This document shows, one piece after another, positions 32,602 through 46,883 of a DNA stretch of 64,000 nucleotides. The position numbers and the translations under genes were made by a program. Under the pieces are notes generated by a model. The model had not been told where the DNA came from. It saw only the letters and a program-made list of their open reading frames with translations, and ran no database searches. The stretch covers positions 347,513-411,512 of the forward strand of contig NZ_JBHRUG010000002.1 of assembly GCF_042646605.1 (NCBI RefSeq), given 5' to 3'. Position 1 is the stretch's first letter. Each line of letters starts with the position of its first letter. This DNA is from Litchfieldella rifensis (GTDB taxonomy: Bacteria; Pseudomonadota; Gammaproteobacteria; Pseudomonadales; Halomonadaceae).

Positions 32602-33951
32602 CTGCTCCTCGGCATTGCCGATATAGGTTGCCGGGGTCAGCGCCTTGAGTTCGACCTTGACTTCTTCCGGCAGTTCGAGCGTCTCGATGAAGGCGGCGAA
32701 GCCGGCCTGGTCGATGCGCTTGCCGCGGGTCAGTTCCTTGAGCTTCTCGTAGGGCTGCTCGATACCGTAGCGGCGCATCACCGTCTGGATCGGTTCGGCC
32801 AACACTTCCCAACTGGCGTCGAGGTCGGCCGCCAGGCGCTCGGGGTTGGCTTCCAGCTTGGAGATGCCCTTGAGCGTGGCCTGGTAGGCGATCAGTCCAT
32901 AGGCCAGGCCGACACCCAGGTTGCGCAGCACCGTGGAGTCGGTGAGGTCGCGCTGCCAGCGCGAGATGGGCAGCTTCTGGGCCAGGTGGCCGAGCAGCGC
33001 ATTGGCCAGGCCCAGGTTGCCTTCGGAGTTCTCGAAGTCGATGGGGTTGACCTTGTGCGGCATGGTCGAGGAGCCGATCTCGCCCTCGACGGTCCTCTGC
33101 TTGAAGTAGCCCAGCGAGATGTAGCCCCACACATCGCGGTCGAAGTCGATCAGGATGGTATGGAAGCGACACACCGCGTCGAACAGTTCGGCGATGTAGT
33201 CGTGGGGCTCGATCTGGGTGGTATAGGGATTGAAGGTCAGCCCCAGCCGCTCGACGAAGGCGCGCGCGTTGGCCGCCCAGTCGATTTCGGGGTAGGTGGC
33301 GATATGGGCGTTGTAGTTGCCCACCGCACCATTGATCTTGCCCAGCAGTTCCACCGACTCGATCTGTTTCAGCTGACGGCGCAGCCGATAGGCGACGTTG
33401 GCCATTTCCTTGCCCAGGGTGGTGGGGCTGGCGGTCTGGCCATGGGTGCGCGACAGCATCGGCTGGGCAGCATGTTCGTGGGCGAGTGTCTCCACCGCCT
33501 CGGTCAACTCGCGCATCACGGGCAGCAGTACCTCGAGCCCGCCCTTGAGCATCAGGCCATGGGACAGGTTGTTGATGTCCTCGCTGGTGCAGGCGAAATG
33601 CACGAATTCGCTGATGGCGTGCAGCTCGGGTTGCGCGGCGATCTTTTCCTTGAGGAAGTATTCGACCGCCTTGACGTCATGGTTGGTGGTGCGCTCGATA
33701 TCCTTGATGCGCGCGGCATCGGCCTCCGCGAAGTCGCGCACGAGGGAGTCCAGAAAGGCGGTCGCCTCGGCGGAAAGGGGCGGCACTTCGGTAATCTGCG
33801 GGTGGGCGGCCATGGCTTCGAGCCAGCGCACCTCGACGGTGACGCGGGCCCGGATCAGGCCGAATTCGCTGAAGTGCTCGCGAAGCGCACTGGCCTTGGC
33901 GCCATAGCGGCCATCGACGGGGGACAGGGCGGTCAGAGAGGAGAGCTGCAT
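32587..33951 (-). CDS. purB: Adenylosuccinate lyase
   Basis: A 454-residue fumarase/aspartase-superfamily enzyme acting twice in purine synthesis: SAICAR to AICAR, and adenylosuccinate to AMP, each releasing fumarate. The signature loop is SSTMPHKVNPIDFENSEGN with the catalytic Ser; MLSRTHGQTASPTTLGKE and FACTSEDINN hold other active-site residues. The length matches the E. coli type. Upstream lie hflD and mnmA in the same orientation, the common gammaproteobacterial order. Confidence 0.96.
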   Translation of the reverse strand: MQLSSLTALSPVDGRYGAKASALREHFSEFGLIRARVTVEVRWLEAMAAHPQITEVPPLSAEATAFLDSLVRDFAEADAARIKDIERTTNHDVKAVEYFLKEKIAAQPELHAISEFVHFACTSEDINNLSHGLMLKGGLEVLLPVMRELTEAVETLAHEHAAQPMLSRTHGQTASPTTLGKEMANVAYRLRRQLKQIESVELLGKINGAVGNYNAHIATYPEIDWAANARAFVERLGLTFNPYTTQIEPHDYIAELFDAVCRFHTILIDFDRDVWGYISLGYFKQRTVEGEIGSSTMPHKVNPIDFENSEGNLGLANALLGHLAQKLPISRWQRDLTDSTVLRNLGVGLAYGLIAYQATLKGISKLEANPERLAADLDASWEVLAEPIQTVMRRYGIEQPYEKLKELTRGKRIDQAGFAAFIETLELPEEVKVELKALTPATYIGNAEEQAKKL

Positions 33952-33997
33952 GGTCGAGGTTTCCGTGAATGATCGAATAGGAGGAGCGAAGGGGTGG

Positions 33998-34642
33998 TCA
34001 GCCTTGGTTGAGTCGCTCGATCGCCTTCTTGAGAGCGCCGCGCTGGAAGACCAGCTTCCAGCGTCGTCCCCCCTGCTGGTGCCACAACAGGGCGAAACGC
34101 ACGCCGGCGAGCAGCGCGGCGCGCACTCGTTCGGGCATCATGCGTTGTTGCAGCAGCGAGGGCTCGCCCTGTACCACGATGCGGTACTTGAAGGTTGAAA
34201 GAGTGTCCTGATAGAGCTGGCCGAGGCTTGCCACCACATTCTCGTGCGTATCGCCGAAATGCTCGGCTTGCCCCTGGACATGGGTCAAGCGTGAGCCGAG
34301 CGTGGCCATCATGTCGTCGCTCTTGCGCAGCTTTTGCATCAGCATCAGCAACGAAAAGCCGTAACGCAATACCGCCGGGTTGGCTTGCTTGCGCCCGACC
34401 ACCGCTTCGAGCAGATCGAGCCCTTGGCGCAGATAGTTGGGGTGTCCGCCGTAGATGGCCTCGAAGCTCTCCGGGTTGGTGTCGACGGTAGCGCGAATCA
34501 GCGTCGTCCAGGCGCGTTCGTCGACCTGGCCGTGGCGCGCGAGGTCGTCGACCACGCTGGCAGCCTGGAAGACGCCGGCCAGGGCCAGGGCCTGGCGTGT
34601 CACCGGGTCGTCCGGGGCACGATGGATCGGGGTGGTGGTCAT
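33998..34642 (-). CDS. hflD: HflD homologue
   Basis: A 214-residue, mainly helical protein of the HflD family, peripheral at the inner membrane. In E. coli it influences lambda lysogeny by binding CII; its housekeeping role is unclear. Matches include ALAGVFQAASVVDDLARHG, YLRQGLDLLEAVVGRK and LLAGVRFALLWHQQGGRRW. It overlaps the end of mnmA as ATGA and lies before purB, an arrangement shared with E. coli. Confidence 0.93.
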   Translation of the reverse strand: MTTTPIHRAPDDPVTRQALALAGVFQAASVVDDLARHGQVDERAWTTLIRATVDTNPESFEAIYGGHPNYLRQGLDLLEAVVGRKQANPAVLRYGFSLLMLMQKLRKSDDMMATLGSRLTHVQGQAEHFGDTHENVVASLGQLYQDTLSTFKYRIVVQGEPSLLQQRMMPERVRAALLAGVRFALLWHQQGGRRWKLVFQRGALKKAIERLNQG

Positions 34643-35754
34643 GCAGTGGGCTCCGAACGTTTCCAGGTGGCGCGAATCACGCCGCCGCCAAGGCAGACCT
34701 CGCCAGCGTAGAGGACCAACGACTGGCCAGGGGTCACCGCGCGCTGGGGGACGTCGAAAACGACTTCCACGCCGCCATCCGCGGTGGTGCGCATGTGGCA
34801 GGGAACATCGGCCTGGCGGTAGCGGGTCTTGGCACTCAGGCGCGCCTCGCCGTGCGGTGCTTCGCCAGCTATCCAGTCCACCGGCTCGGTAGCCAAGGCA
34901 TCGCTGTAGAGCAGCGGATGATGCTTGCCCTGTACGGCAACCAGCACATTGCGCTCGAGGTCCTTGGTCGCCACGTACCAGGGCTCTTCGGGATAATCGG
35001 CGAGGCCGCCGATCCCTAGTCCCTGGCGTTGCCCCAGGGTGTAGTACATCAGTCCCATGTGCTCGCCGATCACCTCGCCCTCGGGGGTCTCGATGACTCC
35101 CGGTTGGGCCGGCAGGTACTGCTGCAGAAAGTCGCGGAAGCGCCGCTCGCCGATGAAGCAGATACCGGTCGAGTCTTTCTTGCGTGCGGTGGCCAGGCCG
35201 TGGCGCTCGGCAAGGGCGCGCACCTCGGTCTTCTCCAGCTCGCCTACCGGGAACAGGGTGCGGGCGATGGCGGTCTCCGGTACGGCGTGCAGAAAGTAAC
35301 TCTGGTCCTTGTTGGCATCCAGCCCCTTGAGCAGGCAGGCATGACCGTCGCGTTCACCGCGGCGCACGTAGTGGCCGGTGGCGATCTTCCCGGCGCCGAG
35401 CATCTCGGCATATTCCAGGAACACCCTGAACTTGATCTCGCGGTTGCACAGGATGTCCGGATTCGGCGTGCGCCCCGCCCGGTACTCGGCCAGGAAGTGC
35501 TCGAAGACGTTGTCCCAGTATTCAGCAGCAAAGTTGGCGGTATGCAGCTTGATGCCCAGGCGCTCGCATACGGCCTGGGCATCGGCCAGGTCGTCCTTGG
35601 CGGTGCAGTATTCGGTGCCGTCGTCCTCGTCCCAGTTCTTCATGAACAGGCCTTCGACCTGATAGCCCTGCTCGAGCAGCAGCAGGGCGGAGACAGAGGA
35701 ATCGACACCGCCGGACATGCCGACGATGACCTTGCCCGTGGATGACATACGCAT
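34639..35754 (-). CDS. mnmA: tRNA-specific 2-thiouridylase
   Basis: A 371-residue enzyme that makes 2-thiouridine at position 34 of tRNA-Lys, -Glu and -Gln. It has the PP-loop GMSGGVDSSVSALLL, the first catalytic Cys in PNPDILCNREIKF, the second in STGICFIGERRFRDFL, and the tRNA-binding GQRQGLGIGG. It may start at 35754 or 35748; neither has a strong ribosome site. Its stop overlaps hflD. A 211-base gap with TTACGGC repeats separates it from nudJ. Confidence 0.96.
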   Translation of the reverse strand: MRMSSTGKVIVGMSGGVDSSVSALLLLEQGYQVEGLFMKNWDEDDGTEYCTAKDDLADAQAVCERLGIKLHTANFAAEYWDNVFEHFLAEYRAGRTPNPDILCNREIKFRVFLEYAEMLGAGKIATGHYVRRGERDGHACLLKGLDANKDQSYFLHAVPETAIARTLFPVGELEKTEVRALAERHGLATARKKDSTGICFIGERRFRDFLQQYLPAQPGVIETPEGEVIGEHMGLMYYTLGQRQGLGIGGLADYPEEPWYVATKDLERNVLVAVQGKHHPLLYSDALATEPVDWIAGEAPHGEARLSAKTRYRQADVPCHMRTTADGGVEVVFDVPQRAVTPGQSLVLYAGEVCLGGGVIRATWKRSEPTA

Positions 35755-35802
35755 TCTCGGAGTGGGGTGGTGTCAAATGGGGCGTGATTATACCTTATCT
35801 TG

Positions 35803-35948
<146 letters not shown>

Positions 35949-35965
35949 CGCGCGCAGCGCGTTGG

Positions 35966-36415
35966 TCAGCGTTCGTGAATCACGTCCATCGGGAACACTC
36001 GCCCCAGCCGGGCGTCGCGGACGCGTCGCAACACCAGCGGGCTGCGCAGGCGCCCGGCGTGATCCAGGTCTTCGATCTCGTCGAAGGTCAGCCAATGAAT
36101 GGCGCGAATGTTCGGGTCCAGGGCGTTGCCGAGGTGCGCCAGGGCCATGCCGACGAAGGAGTGACTGTGAAAGGTCAGGCCGTCCGCGGCCCGATGAACG
36201 TATAGTCCCAGATAGTCGGTGATGCCGACGCGCCAGGCGCTTTCCTCGCGCACCTCGCGTTCGGCGGCCTCCAGAAGCGTCTCGTTCGGCTCCAGGTGGC
36301 CGGCCGGCTGGTTGAACAGGGTGAAGGGGCCGCCGCGGTCTTCCTCGACCAGTAGATAGCGGCCGGCGCGTTCGACCACAGTGGCCACGGTGACTCTTGG
36401 GGTCCAACGTTTCAT
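35966..36415 (-). CDS. nudJ: NUDIX hydrolase (NudJ-like)
   Basis: A 149-residue Nudix protein. The Nudix box is G-HLEPN-E-TLLEAAE-REVREES; the usual closing Gly is replaced in the stretch that follows. NudJ of E. coli hydrolyses HMP-pyrophosphate and nucleoside tri- and diphosphates. The location between rluE and mnmA matches E. coli. The start overlaps the rluE stop as ATGA. Confidence 0.9.
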   Translation of the reverse strand: MKRWTPRVTVATVVERAGRYLLVEEDRGGPFTLFNQPAGHLEPNETLLEAAEREVREESAWRVGITDYLGLYVHRAADGLTFHSHSFVGMALAHLGNALDPNIRAIHWLTFDEIEDLDHAGRLRSPLVLRRVRDARLGRVFPMDVIHER

Positions 36416-37017
36416 CGGCGTCTCCGGCCTGTAGGGGATGAATGGCGGCTATGGGGAGTGCCGGTGGTGGCTGGGGCGTGCAGCGTCTCGCGGCGCCACT
36501 GCCCCGGTGCGAGGCCATCCAGGCGCCAGGGGCCGATGGCGACACGAACCAGACGCAAGGTCGGGTGGCCGACATGGGCGGTCATGCGCCGTACCTGGCG
36601 ATTGCGACCCTCGCTGACGGTCAGCTCCAGCCAGGCAGTCGGGAGCCGCTCCCGGTGTCGCACCGGCGGTTGGCGATCGGCCACCTGCGGCGAGGCGAGG
36701 CGGCGTACCCTGGACGGGCGGGTCGGGCCATCGCCCAGGGTTACTCCCTGACGCAGGGCGTCGAGCGCTCGGTCGTCGGGCTCGCCCTCCACCTGGACCC
36801 AGTAGGTCTTGGGCTGCTTGTGGCGCGGATGGGCGATACGGTGGATCAGTTCGCCGTCGTCGCTGAGCAGCAGCAGGCCCTCGGAATCATAGTCGAGGCG
36901 TCCGGCGGGATAGATGCCCGGCACCTTTATATAGTCCGCCAGCGTCGCGCGCCTCTCGCGGTCGGTGAACTGCGAAAGCACCTGGAACGGCTTGTGAAAT
37001 AGATAGAGGGCACTCAT
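36412..37017 (-). CDS. rluE: 23S rRNA pseudouridine synthase E
   Basis: A 201-residue RsuA-family synthase without the S4 domain, as in RluE, which isomerises U2457 of 23S rRNA. The catalytic Asp is in AGRLDYDSEGLLLLSDDG; VSEGRNRQVRRMTAHVGHP and LRLVRVAIGPW complete the family pattern. The C-terminal 25 residues are Arg-, Thr- and Ser-rich and extend beyond the usual end. It is divergent from icd and leads the rluE-nudJ cluster. Confidence 0.94.
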   Translation of the reverse strand: MSALYLFHKPFQVLSQFTDRERRATLADYIKVPGIYPAGRLDYDSEGLLLLSDDGELIHRIAHPRHKQPKTYWVQVEGEPDDRALDALRQGVTLGDGPTRPSRVRRLASPQVADRQPPVRHRERLPTAWLELTVSEGRNRQVRRMTAHVGHPTLRLVRVAIGPWRLDGLAPGQWRRETLHAPATTGTPHSRHSSPTGRRRR

Positions 37018-37088
37018 TGGACCAAGGTCTTGCTACCATGGATTGTCGACAAATATGAGGTCAAGCCTACTCTGATCGGTAGGGTGAA

Positions 37089-37097
37089 TGCTATACT
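37089..37097 (+). promoter_or_regulatory. Extended -10 of the icd promoter
   Basis: TGCTATACT has the TG-N extension and a near-consensus TATACT hexamer about 37 bases before the icd start; no convincing -35 is seen. Confidence 0.45.
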
Positions 37098-37133
37098 CCG
37101 CGCTCCACTGAACACACCACAGGGGAGTTCTCA

Positions 37134-38390
37134 ATGGGGTTCCAGAAAATTGTCGTCCCGCAAGGCGGCGAAAAGATTACCGTCAATGCCGATAACACCC
37201 TGAACGTGCCGAATGAGCCGATCATCCCGTTCATCGAGGGTGATGGCATCGGGGTCGACGTCACCCCGGCCATGAAGATTGCCATCGATGCCGCCGTGGC
37301 CAAGGCCTACAATGGCGAGCGCAAGATCCATTGGATGGAAGTCTATGCCGGCGAGAAGGCCACCCAGGTCTATGACGCCGACACTTGGCTGCCCGAAGAG
37401 ACCCTGGAAGTCGTCAAGGATTACGTGGTGTCCATCAAGGGCCCGCTGACCACCCCGGTAGGGGGTGGCATTCGCTCCTTGAACGTGGCCCTGCGCCAGA
37501 AGCTCGACCTCTATGTCTGTCAGCGTCCGGTACGCTGGTTCGAAGGCGTGCCCAGCCCGGTCAAGGGACCGAGCGATGTGGATATGGTCATCTTCCGCGA
37601 GAACTCCGAAGACATCTACGCGGGGATCGAGTGGAAGGCTGGCTCTGCCGAAGCCGAGAAGGTGATCAAGTTCCTGCGCGAGGAAATGGGGGTCACCAAC
37701 ATCCGTTTCCCCGAGATGTGCGGTATCGGTGTCAAGCCAGTCTCCGAGGCAGGCACCAAGCGGCTGGTGCGCCAGGCCCTGCAGTACACCGTGGACAACG
37801 ATCGCGAGTCGCTGACCCTGGTGCACAAGGGCAATATCATGAAGTTCACCGAAGGTGCCTTCAAGGATTGGGGCTACGAGGTGGCGCGTGACGAGTTCGG
37901 CGCCGAGCCGCTCGACGGCGGCCCCTGGATGCAATTCAAGAATCCCAATACCGGCAAGAACATCGTGGTCAAGGACGTCATCGCCGACGCCATGCTGCAG
38001 CAGATCCTGCTGCGTCCGGCCGAGTACGATGTGATCGCCACCCTCAACCTCAACGGTGACTACCTGTCCGACGCCCTGGCGGCGGAAGTCGGTGGTATCG
38101 GCATCGCTCCGGGGGCCAACCTCTCCGATGCCGTGGCCATGTTCGAGGCCACCCACGGCACCGCACCCAAGTATGCCGGCCAGGACAAGGTCAACCCGGG
38201 CTCGCTGATCCTCTCCGCCGAGATGATGCTGCGCCACATGGGGTGGGTGGAAGCCGCCGACCTGGTGCTCAAAGGCATGGAAAAGGCGATCGCCAAGGGC
38301 GAGGTCACCTATGACTTCCATCGCGTGATGGAAAAGGCCGTGCTGCTGAAGTGCTCCGAGTTTGGCCAGGCCGTCGCCGACAACATGTAA
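37134..38390 (+). CDS. icd: NADP-dependent isocitrate dehydrogenase
   Basis: A 418-residue TCA-cycle enzyme converting isocitrate to 2-oxoglutarate and CO2 with NADP. The substrate Ser that AceK phosphorylates in E. coli is kept in VGGGIRSLNVALRQK; DMVIFRENSEDIYAGIEW and NLNGDYLSDALAAEVGG follow. The NADP-specifying Lys-Tyr pair is seen in HGTAPKYAGQDKVNPGS. GGGGAG stands before the ATG. No aceK is in the window. Isocitrate lyase is encoded about 7 kb upstream, on the other strand. Confidence 0.97.
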   Translation: MGFQKIVVPQGGEKITVNADNTLNVPNEPIIPFIEGDGIGVDVTPAMKIAIDAAVAKAYNGERKIHWMEVYAGEKATQVYDADTWLPEETLEVVKDYVVSIKGPLTTPVGGGIRSLNVALRQKLDLYVCQRPVRWFEGVPSPVKGPSDVDMVIFRENSEDIYAGIEWKAGSAEAEKVIKFLREEMGVTNIRFPEMCGIGVKPVSEAGTKRLVRQALQYTVDNDRESLTLVHKGNIMKFTEGAFKDWGYEVARDEFGAEPLDGGPWMQFKNPNTGKNIVVKDVIADAMLQQILLRPAEYDVIATLNLNGDYLSDALAAEVGGIGIAPGANLSDAVAMFEATHGTAPKYAGQDKVNPGSLILSAEMMLRHMGWVEAADLVLKGMEKAIAKGEVTYDFHRVMEKAVLLKCSEFGQAVADNM

Positions 38391-38411
38391 TCGGCAAGTG
38401 ACGGATCACGA

Positions 38412-38444
38412 GACCCTCGTCCGTTCGATGGACGGGGGTCTTTT
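38412..38444 (+). terminator. Terminator of icd
   Basis: GACCCTCGTCC pairs with GGACGGGGGTC (one T-G pair) across a seven-base loop, followed by four T. Confidence 0.8.
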
Positions 38445-38574
38445 GCGTTCCGGGGGCTTGCAGAGATGCGATGGTGGACGCATCTTTATCTATGAACCTC
38501 GGAAGACGGCAGGCGTCGAAGTAGGGTTGACGCTCCGGCCGCAGACCGACTTGTGAAGATGGATAGTGCCTCTT

Positions 38575-38949
38575 ATGTTCAAGATAGATGAGCCTGACAT
38601 GCCATGGGTGGCGGCAGGAATGACGCGTCCCCACGAGCCACAGGAGGAGGATGATGGCCAGTTGGCGGTGGACCCTGCCGATCCGGAACTGGCTGAGCCA
38701 CCGCTATATAAGGTAGTGCTGCACAACGATGATTTCACGCCCATGGAGTTCGTGGTCGAAGTGTTGCAGACCTTCTTCCAGATGGATAGTGAGAAGGCCG
38801 TACAGGTAATGCTGGCGGTGCACACCCAAGGCAAGGCGACCTGTGGAATATTTACCCGCGACATTGCGGAAACCAAAAGCCATCAAGTCAATCAATATGC
38901 TAGGGAGTGTCAGCATCCACTGCTGTGCGATATCGACAAGGCCGACTGA
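38575..38949 (+). CDS. clpS: ClpS adaptor of the ClpAP protease
   Basis: A 124-residue N-recognin adaptor that hands proteins with Leu, Phe, Tyr or Trp N-termini to ClpA. The core is YKVVLHNDDFTPMEFVVEVL, with the substrate-binding Asn-Asp-Asp and Met, then TQGKATCGIFTRDIAETK. The N-terminal extension before the core is long and acidic. I chose ATG 38575; a GTG at 38566 is possible, and neither has a strong ribosome site. clpA follows after 159 bases in which no other gene is evident. cspD, often next to clpS, is absent. Confidence 0.93.
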   Translation: MFKIDEPDMPWVAAGMTRPHEPQEEDDGQLAVDPADPELAEPPLYKVVLHNDDFTPMEFVVEVLQTFFQMDSEKAVQVMLAVHTQGKATCGIFTRDIAETKSHQVNQYARECQHPLLCDIDKAD

Positions 38950-39108
38950 GGCCTGGCATGGTGAATGTCAGGATAGGTGGCCGAAGCTAGAGCGGCACAC
39001 CCGGTTGTTGGAAGACGAGCTTGCGAAACCCGCGATTGTGCCCGATGGTGAGAATGCCGGTTTTTGAAAGTGCCGACCGATGCCCTAGGCGGCTAGAAGG
39101 GGACTGCC

Positions 39109-41376
<2,268 letters not shown>

Positions 41377-41523
41377 GGCTTTCCTCGCTCGTGAAAGCCA
41401 ATCCATGGCGCCCTGTCAGATGACGGGGCGTCGTGGTATCTGGCCCTGCGGTTGTAGTGTCGCCCTGGATACGACATCGCCCGGATGAAGGGGCGAGGCG
41501 ACGAAGCGGTGATTGCGGGAAGC

Positions 41524-41587
41524 CTAGGAGCCTCGGAAGAGTGGGAAATCTTCCGCAGTCTCAGTGTCGAGTCGGGCAGGCTCCTAG
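41524..41587 (-). promoter_or_regulatory. Long stem-loop spanning the infA stop codon
   Basis: CTAGGAGCCT at 41524-41533 is the exact complement of AGGCTCCTAG at 41578-41587, and the TAG stop of infA is within the second arm. The loop holds an inner hairpin, GGAAGA/TCTTCC. In infA mRNA this would be a 3' structure that begins at the stop codon. No T tract follows, so stability control or a weak terminator are both possible. Confidence 0.45.
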
Positions 41588-41802
41588 CGAGAGCGATAGA
41601 CGATGCGGCCTTTGGAGAGGTCGTAGGGAGTCAGCTCGACCTTGACCTTGTCGCCGGTGAGGATACGGATGTAGTTCTTGCGCATCTTGCCCGAGATATG
41701 GGCTGTGACCACATGGCCGTTTTCCAGCTCGACGCGGAACATGGTGTTGGGAAGGGTGTCGACGACGACGCCTTCCATTTCGATATGGTCTTCACGTGCC
41801 AT
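41584..41802 (-). CDS. infA: Translation initiation factor IF-1
   Basis: A 72-residue OB-fold protein that binds the ribosomal A site during initiation. The sequence MAREDHIEMEGVVVDTLP, FRVELENGHVVTAHISGKMR and LTPYDLSKGRIVYRSR are near-invariant in the family. It sits between clpA (convergent) and bpt, as in E. coli and Pseudomonas. The stop codon is part of a long inverted repeat. Confidence 0.98.
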   Translation of the reverse strand: MAREDHIEMEGVVVDTLPNTMFRVELENGHVVTAHISGKMRKNYIRILTGDKVKVELTPYDLSKGRIVYRSR

Positions 41803-41957
41803 ATAGGCGATTCCTCGTTACTCGATGGTGACTTGCTAAAATAGTGGTTTGCGATTTGCGGCGCTAGTGTCTTGCGATCCGTCGCGTCGAAAAAGACGTC
41901 AATCAAGATAGCGCGATATTGTGCCGCATGCCGGCCGTCAAGGCAAAAAACCTCGGT

Positions 41958-42695
41958 TCAAAGTGGAACCAGTCGACGCCAATGACGGCCATCGAGATAT
42001 TCCAATGGCTGGAAGTCGCGTTTGTAGTTCATTTTGCGGCACTCTCGGATCCAGTAGCCGAGATAGACGTGGGGCAGGCCCCGCTCATAGGCCTGCGACA
42101 CCAGCTTGAGTACCGCATAGGTGCCCAGTGAGCGTCGGTTGTAGTAAGGAGCAGGGTCGAAGAAGGTATAGATCGCCGACAGGCCGTGACCCAGCAGGTC
42201 GAAGGCGGCCACAGCCAGTAACTGGCCTTCGAGGCGGAGCTCGAGCAGGCGGGCGTAGGGGTGGTCGAGAGTCAGAAAGGTTCGATACTGCTCATGGCTG
42301 GGGGGAAACATGTCGCCGTCGGCATGTCGCGTGCGTATATAGCGTGCGTAGAGTTCGTAATGCTCGACGAAGAAACTCGCCGGGCGTTCATGTACCGTCA
42401 GGTCGGCATTGCGCCTCAGCAACCGCCGTTGGCTGCGGCTGGGCTGAAAGTCGGCGACCGGGATCCGTACCGAGATGCAGGCATTGCAGCCCTCACAATG
42501 TGGACGGTACAGGTGTCGGCCGCTGCGGCGAAAGCCGAGCAGCGACAAGGCGTCGTAGACGCCCTGGCCGGGAGACTCTTGCGGGTCGAGAAACAGCGTG
42601 GTGGCCTCACGACCTTCCAGGTAGCTGCAGGCATGGGGAACCGTCAGGAAGAACCGCAGATCCCGCACTGGCTGTTGCGGAGCTCTACTGCTCAC
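41958..42695 (-). CDS. bpt: Aspartate/glutamate leucyltransferase (Bpt; arginyltransferase-like)
   Basis: A 245-residue aminoacyl-tRNA-protein transferase that adds Leu to N-terminal Asp or Glu. Landmarks: HACSYLEGREATTLFLDP near the N-terminus, the Cys cluster YRPHCEGCNACISVRIPV and GYWIRECRKMNYKRDFQPLE. It starts at a GTG at 42695, with AAGGAG upstream, and overlaps the end of aat by 11 bases; the family begins close to RDLRFFLTVPH, so longer in-frame forms are rejected. It creates substrates for ClpS-ClpA encoded nearby. Confidence 0.94.
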   Translation of the reverse strand: MSSRAPQQPVRDLRFFLTVPHACSYLEGREATTLFLDPQESPGQGVYDALSLLGFRRSGRHLYRPHCEGCNACISVRIPVADFQPSRSQRRLLRRNADLTVHERPASFFVEHYELYARYIRTRHADGDMFPPSHEQYRTFLTLDHPYARLLELRLEGQLLAVAAFDLLGHGLSAIYTFFDPAPYYNRRSLGTYAVLKLVSQAYERGLPHVYLGYWIRECRKMNYKRDFQPLEYLDGRHWRRLVPL

Positions 42696-43437
42696 TGTTG
42701 CCGTCTCCTTGGATGGTGGCGTGTATATCGCCTGGGCGGTCGTTGTGGGCACTAGCCGGCGCCTGGCCAAAGAGCCGGGTGCTCTGCTGTGCATACCTGT
42801 CAAGATAGTCGATGAAGTCGCCTCGGGCGATGTCTCGGGCGCCCATCCAGGCCAGATGCTCGGTACGCATCTGGCAGTCGATCAGACCACCACCACAAGC
42901 CAGCAGTCGGCGCGCCAGGTGTACCAGCGCGACCTTGGAGGCGTCGCGCTCACGCGAGAACATCGATTCGCCGAAGAACACCTTACCCAAGGCGACGCCA
43001 TACAGCCCCCCCACGAGACGCTGATCCTGCCATACCTCCACCGAGTGAGCATGGCCCAGGTCATGCAGGGTCAGGTAGGCGGCCTGCATCTCGTGAGTGA
43101 TCCAGGTGCCTTCCTGAAAGGCCCGAGTGGTGGCGCAGGCATCGATGACAGCCGCAAAATCACGGTCGAAACTGACCCGGAAGCCAGCGTTGCGCAAGCG
43201 CTTGGCCAGGCTGCGGCGGACACGGACCTCCTCGGGGAACAGCACCATGCGAGGATCGGGGCTCCACCATAGAATCGGTTGGCCATCGCTGAACCAAGGG
43301 AAGATGCCGCGCCGGTAAGCAGCCAGCAGCCATTCGGGGGTCAAGGCGCCACCGGCGGCGAGCAGACCATCGGGGTCGTCCAGGGCCTGATCGACGTTCG
43401 GGAACTGCACGCGGTCTGAGGAAAGCCAGGGTAGCAT
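42685..43437 (-). CDS. aat: Leucyl/phenylalanyl-tRNA-protein transferase
   Basis: A 250-residue GNAT-like enzyme that adds Leu or Phe to N-terminal Lys or Arg. It reads MLPWLSSDRVQFPNVDQAL, then GLLAAGGALTPEWLLAAYRRG, IFPWFSDGQPILWWSPDPRM and HSVEVWQDQRLVGGLYGVAL, a full set of family motifs. The ATG at 43437 matches family starts although the ribosome site is weak. It is divergent from ftsK and overlaps bpt, so both N-degron transferases are co-expressed. trxB, placed here in Pseudomonas as I recall, is missing. Confidence 0.96.
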   Translation of the reverse strand: MLPWLSSDRVQFPNVDQALDDPDGLLAAGGALTPEWLLAAYRRGIFPWFSDGQPILWWSPDPRMVLFPEEVRVRRSLAKRLRNAGFRVSFDRDFAAVIDACATTRAFQEGTWITHEMQAAYLTLHDLGHAHSVEVWQDQRLVGGLYGVALGKVFFGESMFSRERDASKVALVHLARRLLACGGGLIDCQMRTEHLAWMGARDIARGDFIDYLDRYAQQSTRLFGQAPASAHNDRPGDIHATIQGDGNSEQ

Positions 43438-43651
43438 TCGCGTCGCTGCCGTCGTAGAAATCAGGGTTAGTGTGACCGGCTTTGGCCAGGGCCTCAAGCG
43501 CGCGACCCGAGCCCCTGTGCCCCGAGCCAAAGCCCCGGTATGATGGCGCCAGAAACCGGGCGGATTTTGCGCGGTGATCCGCGTCAAGTCCGGTAAGGCT
43601 CTAGAGTTGGACCACGGAAGACGCCGTTCGTGGCGCAAGGGGGATGGCCAC

Positions 43652-46732
<3,081 letters not shown>

Positions 46733-46883
46733 AGCGCCGCTACCACGATCACGCAATATGCAGCAATCGAGGAAGCCGCGTCGGGGCTGCAACCCGGCGT
46801 GGCTGGCCGAGGTCAATGCCTCGGGAATCAATGCCGGTCACGACAGCCGATCTCGACCCCATCGTGGCCACTAGGGAGTGAAC

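Noticed and set aside
38640..38660. A strong AGGAGGAGG followed by ATG inside clpS
   Set aside because: The ATG is out of frame and opens only a short frame; the purines encode Glu-Glu-Asp-Asp of the acidic N-terminus.
41377..41583. A tRNA or small RNA gene between clpA and infA, as in E. coli (serW)
   Set aside because: No tRNA arms are visible; only inverted repeats were found.
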